A DNA stretch of 14,492 bases from Pseudomonadota bacterium (GTDB lineage: Bacteria; Pseudomonadota; Gammaproteobacteria; Xanthomonadales; Xanthomonadaceae): NCBI GenBank assembly GCA_023423855.1, contig JAFAEU010000286.1, positions 1 to 14,492 on the forward strand. The letters are read 5' to 3'. The position numbers and the translations under genes are program-made. The notes beneath the pieces are model-generated. The model was not told the origin of the DNA. It ran no database searches and saw only the letters and a list, made by a program, of their open reading frames with translations. The first letter of the stretch is position 1, and the number at the start of each line of letters is the position of its first letter. This document shows, piece after piece, positions 6,528 to 14,492 of this stretch.

Positions 6528-7172
6528 ATGTCGCTGCGCGCACTGGCGCTGGCCGGGCTGCTGCTTGGCGCGATCGGCTGGTGGTTCTCGCCGTATTCGC
6601 CGCGCACGCCTGCCGCGCCGGCGACAGTCCCCGGCGCGGACATCGCCTGCCCGCTGCCGACCGCCGCCGGTCCCGCCGCCGGCCCGCTGCAGACCGAGGT
6701 GCCGCGGGGCCTGCAGCCCTTCCGCCTGCAGGCCGGCACGTTGACGCCTCTGGCCGGCTTCCGCATCGAGGCGCGCGTGCTCTCGCGCGAGGACTATTCC
6801 ATCGGCCGCGAAGCCGACTTCTCGCCGACCGACCTCGCGCTCGGCTGGCAGCGCATGCGCGAGGACGCGGTACTCGCGCGCCTGGACATCAGCCAGTCCT
6901 CGCGCTGGTACCGCTACCGATGGCGCGGCGAACCGCCGCTGCCGCCGCCCGAAATCGTCCGCAGCAGCGCCAACATGCACATGATCCCGTCGAGCCCGGA
7001 GGTGGCCCGCGCGCTGCGCGCGGTCCGCAGGGACGACACGGTGCGCATCGACGGCTGGCTGGTGCAGGTCGATGCGCCCGACGGTTGGCGCTGGCGCAGT
7101 TCCCTGTCGCGCGACGACACCGGCAACGGTGCCTGCGAACTGGTCTACGTCTGCGCGATCGCGACGCGCTGA
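6528..7172 (+). CDS. Conserved hypothetical protein with N-terminal membrane anchor
   Basis: I do not have a named function for this 214-residue protein. A hydrophobic segment at about residues 4-20 is a signal anchor or signal peptide, followed by a Pro/Ala-rich linker (about 24-56) and a compact domain (about 60-212) that would lie in the periplasm. The domain has features I recall from uncharacterised proteobacterial proteins: SREDYSIGREADFSPTDLALGW, SSRWYRYRW, then IVRSSANMHMIPSS and DGWRWRSSLSRDDTG. Two cysteines (CELVYVC) lie near the end. Six bases separate it from rnk, and the start has no clear ribosome site, so translation is probably coupled. No catalytic motif was recognised. Confidence 0.85.
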   Translation: MSLRALALAGLLLGAIGWWFSPYSPRTPAAPATVPGADIACPLPTAAGPAAGPLQTEVPRGLQPFRLQAGTLTPLAGFRIEARVLSREDYSIGREADFSPTDLALGWQRMREDAVLARLDISQSSRWYRYRWRGEPPLPPPEIVRSSANMHMIPSSPEVARALRAVRRDDTVRIDGWLVQVDAPDGWRWRSSLSRDDTGNGACELVYVCAIATR

Positions 7173-7248
7173 CGCGCCGATGCTGTTGTGGGAACGCCTG
7201 AAGGCGCGCCTGCAGGTGCCGCGGCCGGTTCGCGCGGCCCTACCGGCT

Positions 7249-7899
7249 TCAGCCGGCGATGCCGACCGGACAGCTGACCCCGGTGCCGCCGAGGCCGCAA
7301 TAGCCCGCGGGATTCTTCGACAGGTATTGCTGGTGCTCATCCTCGGCGTAGAAGAACGTCGGCGCCGGGAACACGATGTCGGTGGTGATGTCGCCGAGGC
7401 CCGCCTCGCGCAGGCGTTGCCCGAACGCGTCGCGGCTGTGCAGCGCCTGCGCGTACTGGTCTTGACTGTCGCAATGGATGACGGAGCGGTACTGGGTGCC
7501 GACGTCGTTGCCCTGGCGCATGCCCTGGGTCGGGTCGTGGCTCTCCCAGAACGCCTTGAGCAGGGTCGCGAACGGCAGCTTCGCGGCGTCGTACACCACC
7601 AGCACGACCTCGGCGTGGCCGGTCTGGCCGGAGCAGACCTCGCGATAGGTCGGGTTGGGCGTGGCTCCGCCGGCATAGCCGACCGCCGTCGTGGCCACGC
7701 CCGGCAGCGACCAGAACTTGCGCTCCGCGCCCCAGAAACAGCCCATGCCGAACTGCACCCGCGAAAGCCCCTCGAAGGCATCGCGCAGCGGCGCGCCGAG
7801 CACGTGGTGGCGATTGCGCAGCGGCATTTCCTCCGCGCGCCCGGGCAGGGTCTCGCCCGGCTGCGGCAGGCGCTGTTTCCAGGCACCGATTCCGATCAT
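7249..7899 (-). CDS. msrA: Peptide methionine sulfoxide reductase MsrA
   Basis: MsrA reduces the S form of methionine sulfoxide in oxidised proteins, using thioredoxin as reductant. The product is 216 residues, close to the E. coli enzyme (212). The catalytic Cys54 lies in [10 protein letters not shown], followed by the family segments VGYAGG and [15 protein letters not shown]; recycling cysteines Cys201 and Cys210 lie in [12 protein letters not shown] near the C-terminus, the long E. coli-like form. I start at the ATG at 7899, which has GGAG eight bases upstream, rather than further upstream in the open frame. It is convergent with the rnk pair and stands alone. Its place two genes from ahpCF-oxyR suggests an oxidative-repair neighbourhood, but no OxyR site was seen upstream. 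Confidence 0.97.
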   Translation of the reverse strand: MIGIGAWKQRLPQPGETLPGRAEEMPLRNRHHVLGAPLRDAFEGLSRVQFGMGCFWGAERKFWSLPGVATTAVGYAGGATPNPTYREVCSGQTGHAEVVLVVYDAAKLPFATLLKAFWESHDPTQGMRQGNDVGTQYRSVIHCDSQDQYAQALHSRDAFGQRLREAGLGDITTDIVFPAPTFFYAEDEHQQYLSKNPAGYCGLGGTGVSCPVGIAG

Positions 7900-7990
7900 C
7901 GTCGTCGCTCCGAAGGACTGTCTCCGATGTGCGGCCGTCCGGCGGCACTTCAACCCGGGCGGCCCTGTCACTCCGGCAAACGAGTCCGTC

Positions 7991-8056
7991 GGTCGGGGCT
8001 ACGCCCCCGACGCGCTGCAGGCGCGGACCTGGCGCGTCGGGGGCCTAGCCCCGACC
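7991..8056. repeat. Near-perfect inverted repeat between the diguanylate cyclase gene and msrA
   Basis: Two 25-bp arms (7991-8015 and 8032-8056) match as inverted copies at 24 of 25 positions, with a 16-bp centre. Each arm is itself self-complementary (GTCGGGG...CCCCCGAC), so the element could form either one long stem or two hairpins. It starts 20 bp after the stop of the upstream gene and may stabilise the 3' end of that message or limit read-through into msrA. It lacks a T-run. Confidence 0.8.
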
Positions 8057-8075
8057 TACCCTCGCCCAACCGCGC

Positions 8076-10271
8076 CTAGCTGAAGACCGCCGGCGCGACC
8101 TGCACGCAGTTGCGGCCATGGGCCTTGGCCGAATACAGCGCGCGATCGGCGCGTTCGAGCGCGGCGTCCGGCGTTTCCTCGTGCTCGAGCCGGGTGGCGA
8201 CGCCAACGCTGACCGTCAGCCGCAGCGGCTGGCCGCTCCAGTCCAGGTGCAGGTTCTCCACCGCCATGCGCAGTTGTTCGGCGATCACGCGCGCGGCCGC
8301 GCCGCTGCGGCCGGGCAGGATGGCGATGAACTCCTCGCCGCCGTAGCGGCCGAACAGGTCGCCCTCGGACAGCGCGCCGCGCAGCGCCATCGCCACGTTG
8401 CGCAGGCAGAAGTCGCCGCAGGCGTGGCCGTGGCGATCGTTGACCGACTTGAAATGGTCGAGGTCGATGAACAGGATCGAGGCCGGCTGCTGCACGCGCG
8501 CGCCCTCGCTGAAGGTCCGCGCCAGCCACTGGTCGATCGTGCGCCGGTTGAGGCTGCCGGTCAGCGCGTCGAGTTCGGCCGAGCGGCGCAGGTTCACCGC
8601 CGCCACCGCCTGGTCGACGTGCAGCAGCGTCAGCCGCGCGAAATCGGAGGCGAGCGACAGCTCCTCGGTGGTGAAGCCGTCGGCGCCCGCGCGCTGCAGC
8701 AGCAGCACGCCCCAGGCCGGCGCCCGGATCTGCAACGGCACCACCGCCTCGATCGCGACGATCGACGGCCGCCCCTCCATCGTCACCGGCTGCTGCAGCG
8801 CGATGGCGTTGGCGGCCTGCCGCTTCAGCGCCAGCTCGCGCTTGCCGACCTGCGCCTTCACCGGCTCCATGCACTCGGCCGGATCGACCACCAGCAGGTC
8901 GTGGCCGTGGTAGCCCCGGGCCGCGACCGCACAGCGTTCGACCGGCAGCAGCGGCATCAGGCGATCCAGCAGAAGGCGGAACGCCGTCCACTGGATGTCC
9001 CCGACCGGCAGCAGGCGCAGTTTTGCCTGCAGTTCGGCCACGAGGTCGGAGCGGGCGGCCTCGCGCTGCATGCGGCGCTCGGTGTCGGCGCGCGCGAGCA
9101 GTTCGCGGTCGCGCTGGTGGCGGTATTCGCCGATGCGGCCGATCAGGCCGACCGAGAGGATCGCCACGCCCATCACGATGCCCATCTGGTAGCCGTAGCG
9201 GACCGGCACGGTATCGAGCAGGTGGCCGCGCGTGGACAGTTCGACCATCACCACGCCGACCACGGTCAGCACCGTCAGCACGGCCAGGGGCCACGCCATC
9301 AGCACGCGGCGGCGGGCGGCATCGACGAGGATCACCAGGCCCAGCAGCAGGGCCAGGCTGAACAGCACCATCTGCACGTGCTGCAGCACGATGGCCACCT
9401 GCGGCACGTTGAGCAGGCAGACCGCGGCCACCGCCACCAGCCCCAGCGACGCGCGATCGACGATGCGCTTGCGCAACGGGCGCTCCTGGCCTGCGTCCGC
9501 GTACTGCAGCAGCATCTGCAGCCAGGCCGCGCACAGCAGCAGCGCGAGCGCGCTCACGCCCTGCAGCCGCCAGAACGCGAACTCGCGCAGTCCGGGCAGC
9601 TGGTACAGGTGGCCGTTGACCGCCGCCATCGTCAGCAGCGCGACCAGGGTGAAGGCGAACAGCGCGAGGAACAGCCGGTCGCGCGCGGCCGAGAACAGCG
9701 CCAGCGCCAGCAGCCCGATGGTGAACAGGCTGGCGTAGATCATCGCGCTGGCGGCCACCCCGTACTGCTCCAGGCGCGTTGCCTGGGTTTCGCTCATCAC
9801 CCGCGGGTGCAGGGTGCGCCGCACTGTGCCCACCGCATGCAGTTCGACTTCGACCGGCCCGCTCCAGTCCACGGGCAGGGGAAACAGGAAGCCGCTCGGC
9901 AGCACGCCTTCGCTCCCGTCCGGCGAGAAGAAGCCCAGCTCCCGGCTGCGCCACCGGTCGCGCTGCAGCCAGACCGATTCGACCGCGTCGCGCTCCAGCC
10001 GCACCACCCAGCGCGAGCCGTCGCCGCCGCCCTCCGGCAGGTCGAACCGCAGCAATGCCGCCGCCGTGCCCCCGCCCTCCGACGGCAGCAGCGGGACACC
10101 CTCGCCATCGGCGGAGGTCGCCATCGGCACGCCGACCGCGACCGGGACGCCCGATTCCTGTGGCACCACCCCCGCGATGGCCACGGCGAACAGGCCCAGC
10201 AGCAGGGCCAGGCAGACTGCGATCAGTCCTTCGTGGTGCCTGCCATCAGCGTTGCGCGGACCGTGATTCAG
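8076..10271 (-). CDS. Membrane diguanylate cyclase: 7TM (DISM) - GAF-like - GGDEF
   Basis: This protein should make the second messenger cyclic di-GMP from two GTP. Counted from the CTG at 10271 it has 731 residues: a signal peptide with hydrophobic core at about 16-34, a periplasmic domain (about 45-165) of the 7TMR-DISM extracellular type, seven membrane helices (about 173-378), a charged coiled-coil linker (about 381-420), a GAF-like domain (about 424-560) and a GGDEF domain (about 566-725). The active site is intact: [12 protein letters not shown] and RYGGEEF (GGEEF at 644-648). The product-inhibition motif RxxD is degenerate (SEGD). The first standard start is GTG at 10184, but that removes the signal peptide coded just before it. 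CTG 10271 has GGGAG seven bases upstream and overlaps the stop of a leader ORF as CTGA. The start is an inference; the domains are clear. Confidence 0.88.
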   Translation of the reverse strand: MNHGPRNADGRHHEGLIAVCLALLLGLFAVAIAGVVPQESGVPVAVGVPMATSADGEGVPLLPSEGGGTAAALLRFDLPEGGGDGSRWVVRLERDAVESVWLQRDRWRSRELGFFSPDGSEGVLPSGFLFPLPVDWSGPVEVELHAVGTVRRTLHPRVMSETQATRLEQYGVAASAMIYASLFTIGLLALALFSAARDRLFLALFAFTLVALLTMAAVNGHLYQLPGLREFAFWRLQGVSALALLLCAAWLQMLLQYADAGQERPLRKRIVDRASLGLVAVAAVCLLNVPQVAIVLQHVQMVLFSLALLLGLVILVDAARRRVLMAWPLAVLTVLTVVGVVMVELSTRGHLLDTVPVRYGYQMGIVMGVAILSVGLIGRIGEYRHQRDRELLARADTERRMQREAARSDLVAELQAKLRLLPVGDIQWTAFRLLLDRLMPLLPVERCAVAARGYHGHDLLVVDPAECMEPVKAQVGKRELALKRQAANAIALQQPVTMEGRPSIVAIEAVVPLQIRAPAWGVLLLQRAGADGFTTEELSLASDFARLTLLHVDQAVAAVNLRRSAELDALTGSLNRRTIDQWLARTFSEGARVQQPASILFIDLDHFKSVNDRHGHACGDFCLRNVAMALRGALSEGDLFGRYGGEEFIAILPGRSGAAARVIAEQLRMAVENLHLDWSGQPLRLTVSVGVATRLEHEETPDAALERADRALYSAKAHGRNCVQVAPAVFS

Positions 10272-10393
10272 GGGACGTCTCCCACTGTCGCCATCGGCAT
10301 GCGCCCCCGGCGCCGGCCCGGCCGTTGACCCGGCGGGGATCGACGCAACTGCGACACGGGCAACCGCCCGGCGATGTGACTGCCTCCAGACAT
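10268..10393 (-). CDS. Candidate 41-residue leader peptide overlapping the diguanylate cyclase start
   Basis: An ATG at 10393 has AGGAG seven bases upstream and opens a 41-codon frame rich in Gly, Pro and Arg, with an Arg-rich stretch at about residues 17-31. It ends in TGA at 10268-10270, which shares two bases with the proposed CTG start of the cyclase gene. The ribosome site of the cyclase (GGGAG) lies inside the end of this frame. This arrangement is typical of translational coupling. No known peptide family is recognised; it may serve only to regulate the gene behind it, or may be a chance frame in GC-rich DNA. Confidence 0.42.
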   Translation of the reverse strand: MSGGSHIAGRLPVSQLRRSPPGQRPGRRRGRMPMATVGDVP

Positions 10394-10459
10394 CCTGGCT
10401 CTCCTGCGCCTTCTACTGCTGAAGCAAACTCCGTGCCGCCAAAGCCTGTCGTACGTCAC

Positions 10460-10487
10460 ATTATCCGCCATCTCCGGGGCCGGAGAA
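10460..10487 (-). promoter_or_regulatory. Possible promoter of the leader ORF and diguanylate cyclase gene
   Basis: On the minus strand GATAAT (10460-10465) is a five-of-six match to a -10 box, with TTCTCC 16 bp upstream as a weak -35 box. Transcription would start near 10453, about 60 nt before the leader ORF. Confidence 0.4.
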
Positions 10488-10530
10488 CCCCCGGGAAGCC
10501 TCGACAAGACCCCCGGGAAGGGCCCGGGGG
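10471..10530. repeat. Palindromes and short direct repeat between divergent promoters
   Basis: A perfect palindrome TCTCCGG-GG-CCGGAGA lies at 10471-10486. The 12-mer ACCCCCGGGAAG occurs twice, at 10487 and 10509, with starts 22 bp apart, and the second copy begins a strong hairpin CCCCCGGG-AAGGG-CCCGGGGG (10510-10530). The block lies between the predicted -10 boxes of the cyclase gene and glnS, so it may hold operators, but GC-rich low complexity is also possible. Confidence 0.4.
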
Positions 10531-10549
10531 GCGCCGGCGCCGGCTCGGC

Positions 10550-10555
10550 TACACT
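10550..10555 (+). promoter_or_regulatory. Likely -10 box of glnS
   Basis: TACACT precedes the glnS ATG by 24 bp, so the leader would be only about 18 nt. No ribosome site is seen before the ATG. The expected -35 position lies in a G-run within the hairpin described for 10510-10530, with no match to consensus. Confidence 0.45.
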
Positions 10556-10579
10556 GTCGTTTTGCCCCCAAAGCGCTTC

Positions 10580-12349
<1,770 letters not shown>

Positions 12350-12360
12350 GGAGACACCGG

Positions 12361-12732
12361 ATGCGCATCGCCACCCTGCTGCCGTCCGCGCTGCTCGCGC
12401 TGCTGCTCGCGGCCTGCGCCGCACCGGTGTCCGACGCCGCGCCCGGGCCGACGCCGGCGCCGCAGGTGTCGGGCATCGCGCGCATCGGCGCCGACTCGCC
12501 CGATTTCTCCTGCAAGGTCGCCGGCGACTGCGCAGTGAAGAACGTCGGCAACTGCTGCGGCTACTTCCCCGCCTGCGTCAACAAGGACAGCCCGGTGGAC
12601 CCGGACGCGGTGCGCGCCGAATGCGCGCGCACGGGCATGTCCTCGGTCTGCGGTTGGCAGGACATCCAGGCCTGCGACTGCGTGCAGGGCCGCTGCCAGC
12701 CGCCCCCCGGCCCGCTGGAGGCGGATCGCTGA
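12361..12732 (+). CDS. Small cysteine-rich lipoprotein of unknown function
   Basis: The 123-residue product begins with a lipoprotein signal peptide: Arg2, a hydrophobic stretch at about 4-17, and lipobox LAAC with the lipidated Cys19. A Pro/Ala-rich linker follows (about 20-37). The rest (about 44-113) carries ten cysteines at 51, 57, 65, 66, 72, 88, 97, 105, 107 and 112, with the compact motif NVGNCCGYFPACVNK, enough for five disulfides in a knot-like periplasmic domain. I cannot assign a function; it loosely recalls small extracellular disulfide domains such as protease inhibitors, but no match is claimed. AGGAG lies seven bases before the ATG and overlaps the glnS stop. The next gene overlaps its stop by one base (TGATG), so it is in the same operon. 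Confidence 0.85.
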   Translation: MRIATLLPSALLALLLAACAAPVSDAAPGPTPAPQVSGIARIGADSPDFSCKVAGDCAVKNVGNCCGYFPACVNKDSPVDPDAVRAECARTGMSSVCGWQDIQACDCVQGRCQPPPGPLEADR

Positions 12733-13310
12733 TGCTCTACGCGCAGGTCCACCTGACGCTTCCGGCCTGGGTGCACGAGCACGTCGACGCGACGCGCGCC
12801 TATCCCGGCGACGAGGCCAAGGTCGCGCTGGCGATCGAACTGTCGCGGCTCAACATCGAGGCCGCCAGCGGCGGGCCGTTCGGCGCGGCGGTGTTCAATG
12901 CCGACGACGACCGCATCGTCTCGATCGGCGTCAACCGCGTGCTGCCGCAGAGCTGCTCGGTCGCGCACGCCGAGACGATGGCGTACATGCTGGCGCAGCA
13001 GCGGCTGCAGCGCGCGCGCCTGAACCGCGACCTCGACGACAACGCCATCGGCCGCTTCGTGCTCGCCACCTCGTCGCAGCCCTGCTGCCAGTGCTACGGC
13101 GCCACCGTCTGGGCGGGCATCGACCGGCTGCTGATCGGCGCGCGCTCGGAGGACGTGGAAGCGCTCACGCCGTTCGACGAAGGCCCGCTGCCGGCCGACT
13201 GGATCGGCGAACTGCAGCGTCGCGGCATCGAGGTGGTGCGCGACCTGCACCGCGACGCGGCGCGCGAGGTGCTGCGCCGCTACGGCGAATCCGACGCCGG
13301 GCGTTATTGA
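12732..13310 (+). CDS. Zinc-dependent nucleoside/cytidine-type deaminase
   Basis: The 192-residue product belongs to the cytidine/deoxycytidylate deaminase superfamily, which hydrolyses an exocyclic amine of a base or nucleotide with a zinc ion. The zinc motif is complete: His79-Ala-Glu81 (HAE, with Glu as proton shuttle) and Pro117-Cys118-x-x-Cys121 (SQPCCQCYGA). The substrate loop GGPFGAAVF at 47-55 is typical of guanine/adenine-type deaminases such as GuaD and TadA, though PCCQC is an uncommon form of the second motif. The tail (about 140-192) is longer than in TadA. The substrate cannot be told from sequence; guanine deaminase-like activity is one option. The start overlaps the upstream stop by one base, which decides the start codon. 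Confidence 0.9.
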   Translation: MLYAQVHLTLPAWVHEHVDATRAYPGDEAKVALAIELSRLNIEAASGGPFGAAVFNADDDRIVSIGVNRVLPQSCSVAHAETMAYMLAQQRLQRARLNRDLDDNAIGRFVLATSSQPCCQCYGATVWAGIDRLLIGARSEDVEALTPFDEGPLPADWIGELQRRGIEVVRDLHRDAAREVLRRYGESDAGRY

Positions 13311-13333
13311 TGCCGCTGCCCGCGGCCTGACGC

Positions 13334-14404
13334 ATGAACGGCCTGCTGTGCTATTGCCGCGCCGGCTTCGAGCCCGACCTCGCGGCCGAACTCGGCGATC
13401 GCGCCGCGGACGCGGGCATCGCCGGATACGCGCGCGCCATGCGCGGGGAAGGCTACGTACTGTTCCTCGCCGACGACGACGCGGCGCCCGCGCGCCTGCC
13501 CTGGCGGGACCTGGTGTTCGCGCGCCAGTCGGTCGCGCTGTTCGCGGAGCTGCGCGACCTCGATCCGCGCGACCGGATCACGCCGATGCTCGGGGCGATC
13601 GTCGCCACGATCCGCACGCCGGCGGCAGCGCCGCCGTTCGGCTCGCTGTGGGTGGAGCATCCCGATTCCGATGCCGGCAAGCCGCTGTCGGGGCTGGCGC
13701 GCAGCTTCGGCAACGCGCTGCGCCCGGCCCTGCGCAAGCGCGGCCTGCTCGCCGCGCGCGACGAACCGCTTCTGCCGCGCCTGCAGGTCTGCTTCGTCGC
13801 CGGCGATCATGCCCTGCTCGCGCGCGCCGACCCCGCCGCCACCGCGCCGTGGCCGCTCGGCGTGCCGCGGCTGAAGCTGCACGCCGACGCGCCGTCGCGC
13901 TCCGCGCTCAAGCTCGAGGAAGCGCTGGCCTGCCTGCTCGACGACGCGCAGCGCCACGAACTGCTGCGCCCCGGCATGACCGCGGCCGACCTCGGCGCGG
14001 CGCCCGGCGGCTGGACCTGGATCCTCGCCCGCCACGGCCTGCGCGTCAGCGCGATCGACAACGGCCCGCTGCGCCCGCACGTGCTCGACACCGGCCTGGT
14101 CGAACACCTGCGCGCCGATGGCTTCCGCTGGCAGCCGCAGCGGCCGCTGGACTGGATGGTCTGCGACATGGTCGAACAACCCTCGCGCGTCGCCCGCCGC
14201 ATGGGCGAGTGGTTCCGCGAAGGCTGGTGCCGGCACGCGGTCTTCAACCTCAAGCTGCCGATGAAGAAGCGCTGGCAGGAAACGCGCCTGTGCCTGGACC
14301 TGTTTCGCGACACTGCCGGCAGGCCGCTCGAGATCCGCGCGAAGCAGCTCTACCACGACCGCGAGGAAATCACGGTCCTCGCCAGGCGCGGGGCCGGCGC
14401 CTGA
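13334..14404 (+). CDS. rlmM: 23S rRNA (cytidine-2498-2'-O)-methyltransferase
   Basis: RlmM methylates the ribose of C2498 in 23S rRNA using S-adenosylmethionine. The 356-residue product has the expected order: an N-terminal THUMP-like region (about 1-170) for RNA binding, and a Rossmann methyltransferase domain (about 180-350) with the AdoMet motif ADLGAAPGGWTW (218-229). The K-D-K-E tetrad of 2'-O-methyltransferases is visible as Lys193 in SALKLEEA, Asp278 in VCDMVEQP, Lys307 in NLKLPMKKRW and Glu344/345 in HDREEIT. The length is like that of the E. coli protein (about 366). It starts 23 bp after the deaminase gene with no clear ribosome site and is the last gene of the group in the window. 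Confidence 0.96.
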   Translation: MNGLLCYCRAGFEPDLAAELGDRAADAGIAGYARAMRGEGYVLFLADDDAAPARLPWRDLVFARQSVALFAELRDLDPRDRITPMLGAIVATIRTPAAAPPFGSLWVEHPDSDAGKPLSGLARSFGNALRPALRKRGLLAARDEPLLPRLQVCFVAGDHALLARADPAATAPWPLGVPRLKLHADAPSRSALKLEEALACLLDDAQRHELLRPGMTAADLGAAPGGWTWILARHGLRVSAIDNGPLRPHVLDTGLVEHLRADGFRWQPQRPLDWMVCDMVEQPSRVARRMGEWFREGWCRHAVFNLKLPMKKRWQETRLCLDLFRDTAGRPLEIRAKQLYHDREEITVLARRGAGA

Positions 14405-14478
14405 ACGCGAGGCGGCGGGCGGGTCGCGCTTGACGCCTGTTTCATTGGGTGCTGCCGAGCATGGGGCCTCCCAACGTC

Positions 14479-14492
14479 CGGGAGTCCTCCCA
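14479..14492 (+). promoter_or_regulatory. Possible ribosome binding site of a gene beyond the window
   Basis: CGGGAG at 14479-14484 is followed by TCCTCCCA at the window edge; an ATG beginning at the last base would be well spaced. Nothing else is recognised in 14405-14478 apart from an isolated TTGACG at 14430-14435 with no partner -10 box at the right distance. Confidence 0.25.

Noticed and set aside
8118..10328. 736-codon plus-strand open frame opposite the diguanylate cyclase gene
   Set aside because: The product is a His/Gln/Arg-rich low-complexity sequence, while the minus strand encodes complete 7TM, GAF-like and GGDEF domains.
10268..10455. c-di-GMP or glycine riboswitch in the leader of the cyclase gene
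   Set aside because: I compared it with the remembered GEMM and glycine riboswitch cores and found no convincing conserved blocks; a covariance search would be decisive.
9779..10579. N-terminal extension of the glnS frame
   Set aside because: It runs antisense through the cyclase gene and the divergent promoter region, and the added sequence is Pro/Arg-rich; the normal GlnRS N-terminus fits the ATG at 10580.
12621..12731. Earlier GTG start for the deaminase
   Set aside because: It would overlap the end of the lipoprotein gene by over 100 bases; the ATG overlapping the stop codon gives a normal N-terminus.

Overview
The window is high-GC, densely coded DNA from a gammaproteobacterium, most likely a member of the Lysobacteraceae/Xanthomonadaceae (Lysobacter, Luteimonas or Xanthomonas relatives). 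The main support is a proline iminopeptidase whose catalytic residues fall at the same numbers as in the Xanthomonas enzyme (Ser110, Asp266, His294), and the gene order ahpC - ahpF - oxyR, which is the known Xanthomonas peroxide locus. No phage, plasmid, transposase, CRISPR, tRNA or rRNA was recognised. Most of the window is ordinary chromosomal housekeeping. The novelty lies in the intergenic regions.

Layout. 62-1899 (minus): prmC then pip, a probable two-gene operon. 1900-2297: an AT-rich control region holding a strong minus-strand terminator, a candidate small RNA gene upstream of it, and the plus-strand ahpC promoter with an OxyR-type dyad. 2298-5862 (plus): ahpC, ahpF and oxyR, separated by gaps filled with three different inverted-repeat elements. 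5987-7172 (plus): possible promoter and leader hairpin, then rnk and an unnamed membrane-anchored protein gene. 7249-7899 (minus): msrA. 7991-8056: an inverted repeat. 8076-10393 (minus): a large membrane diguanylate cyclase (7TM-GAF-GGDEF), which I argue starts at a CTG codon overlapping the stop codon of a 41-codon leader ORF. 10550-14404 (plus): glnS, a Cys-rich lipoprotein gene, a nucleoside/cytidine-type deaminase gene and rlmM, packed as one operon. The last 88 bases hold a possible ribosome binding site for a gene outside the window. Bases 1-61 hold nothing I can identify.

How the genes fit together. OxyR senses peroxide through Cys199/Cys208 and would control AhpC, which reduces peroxides and is recharged by AhpF with NADH. 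MsrA, nearby, repairs oxidised methionine in proteins. PrmC, GlnRS and RlmM all serve translation. The diguanylate cyclase is an independent signalling gene divergent from glnS.

All calls come from reading the sequence and translations; no database search or folding program was run. Promoters, the small RNA and the leader ORF are inferences.
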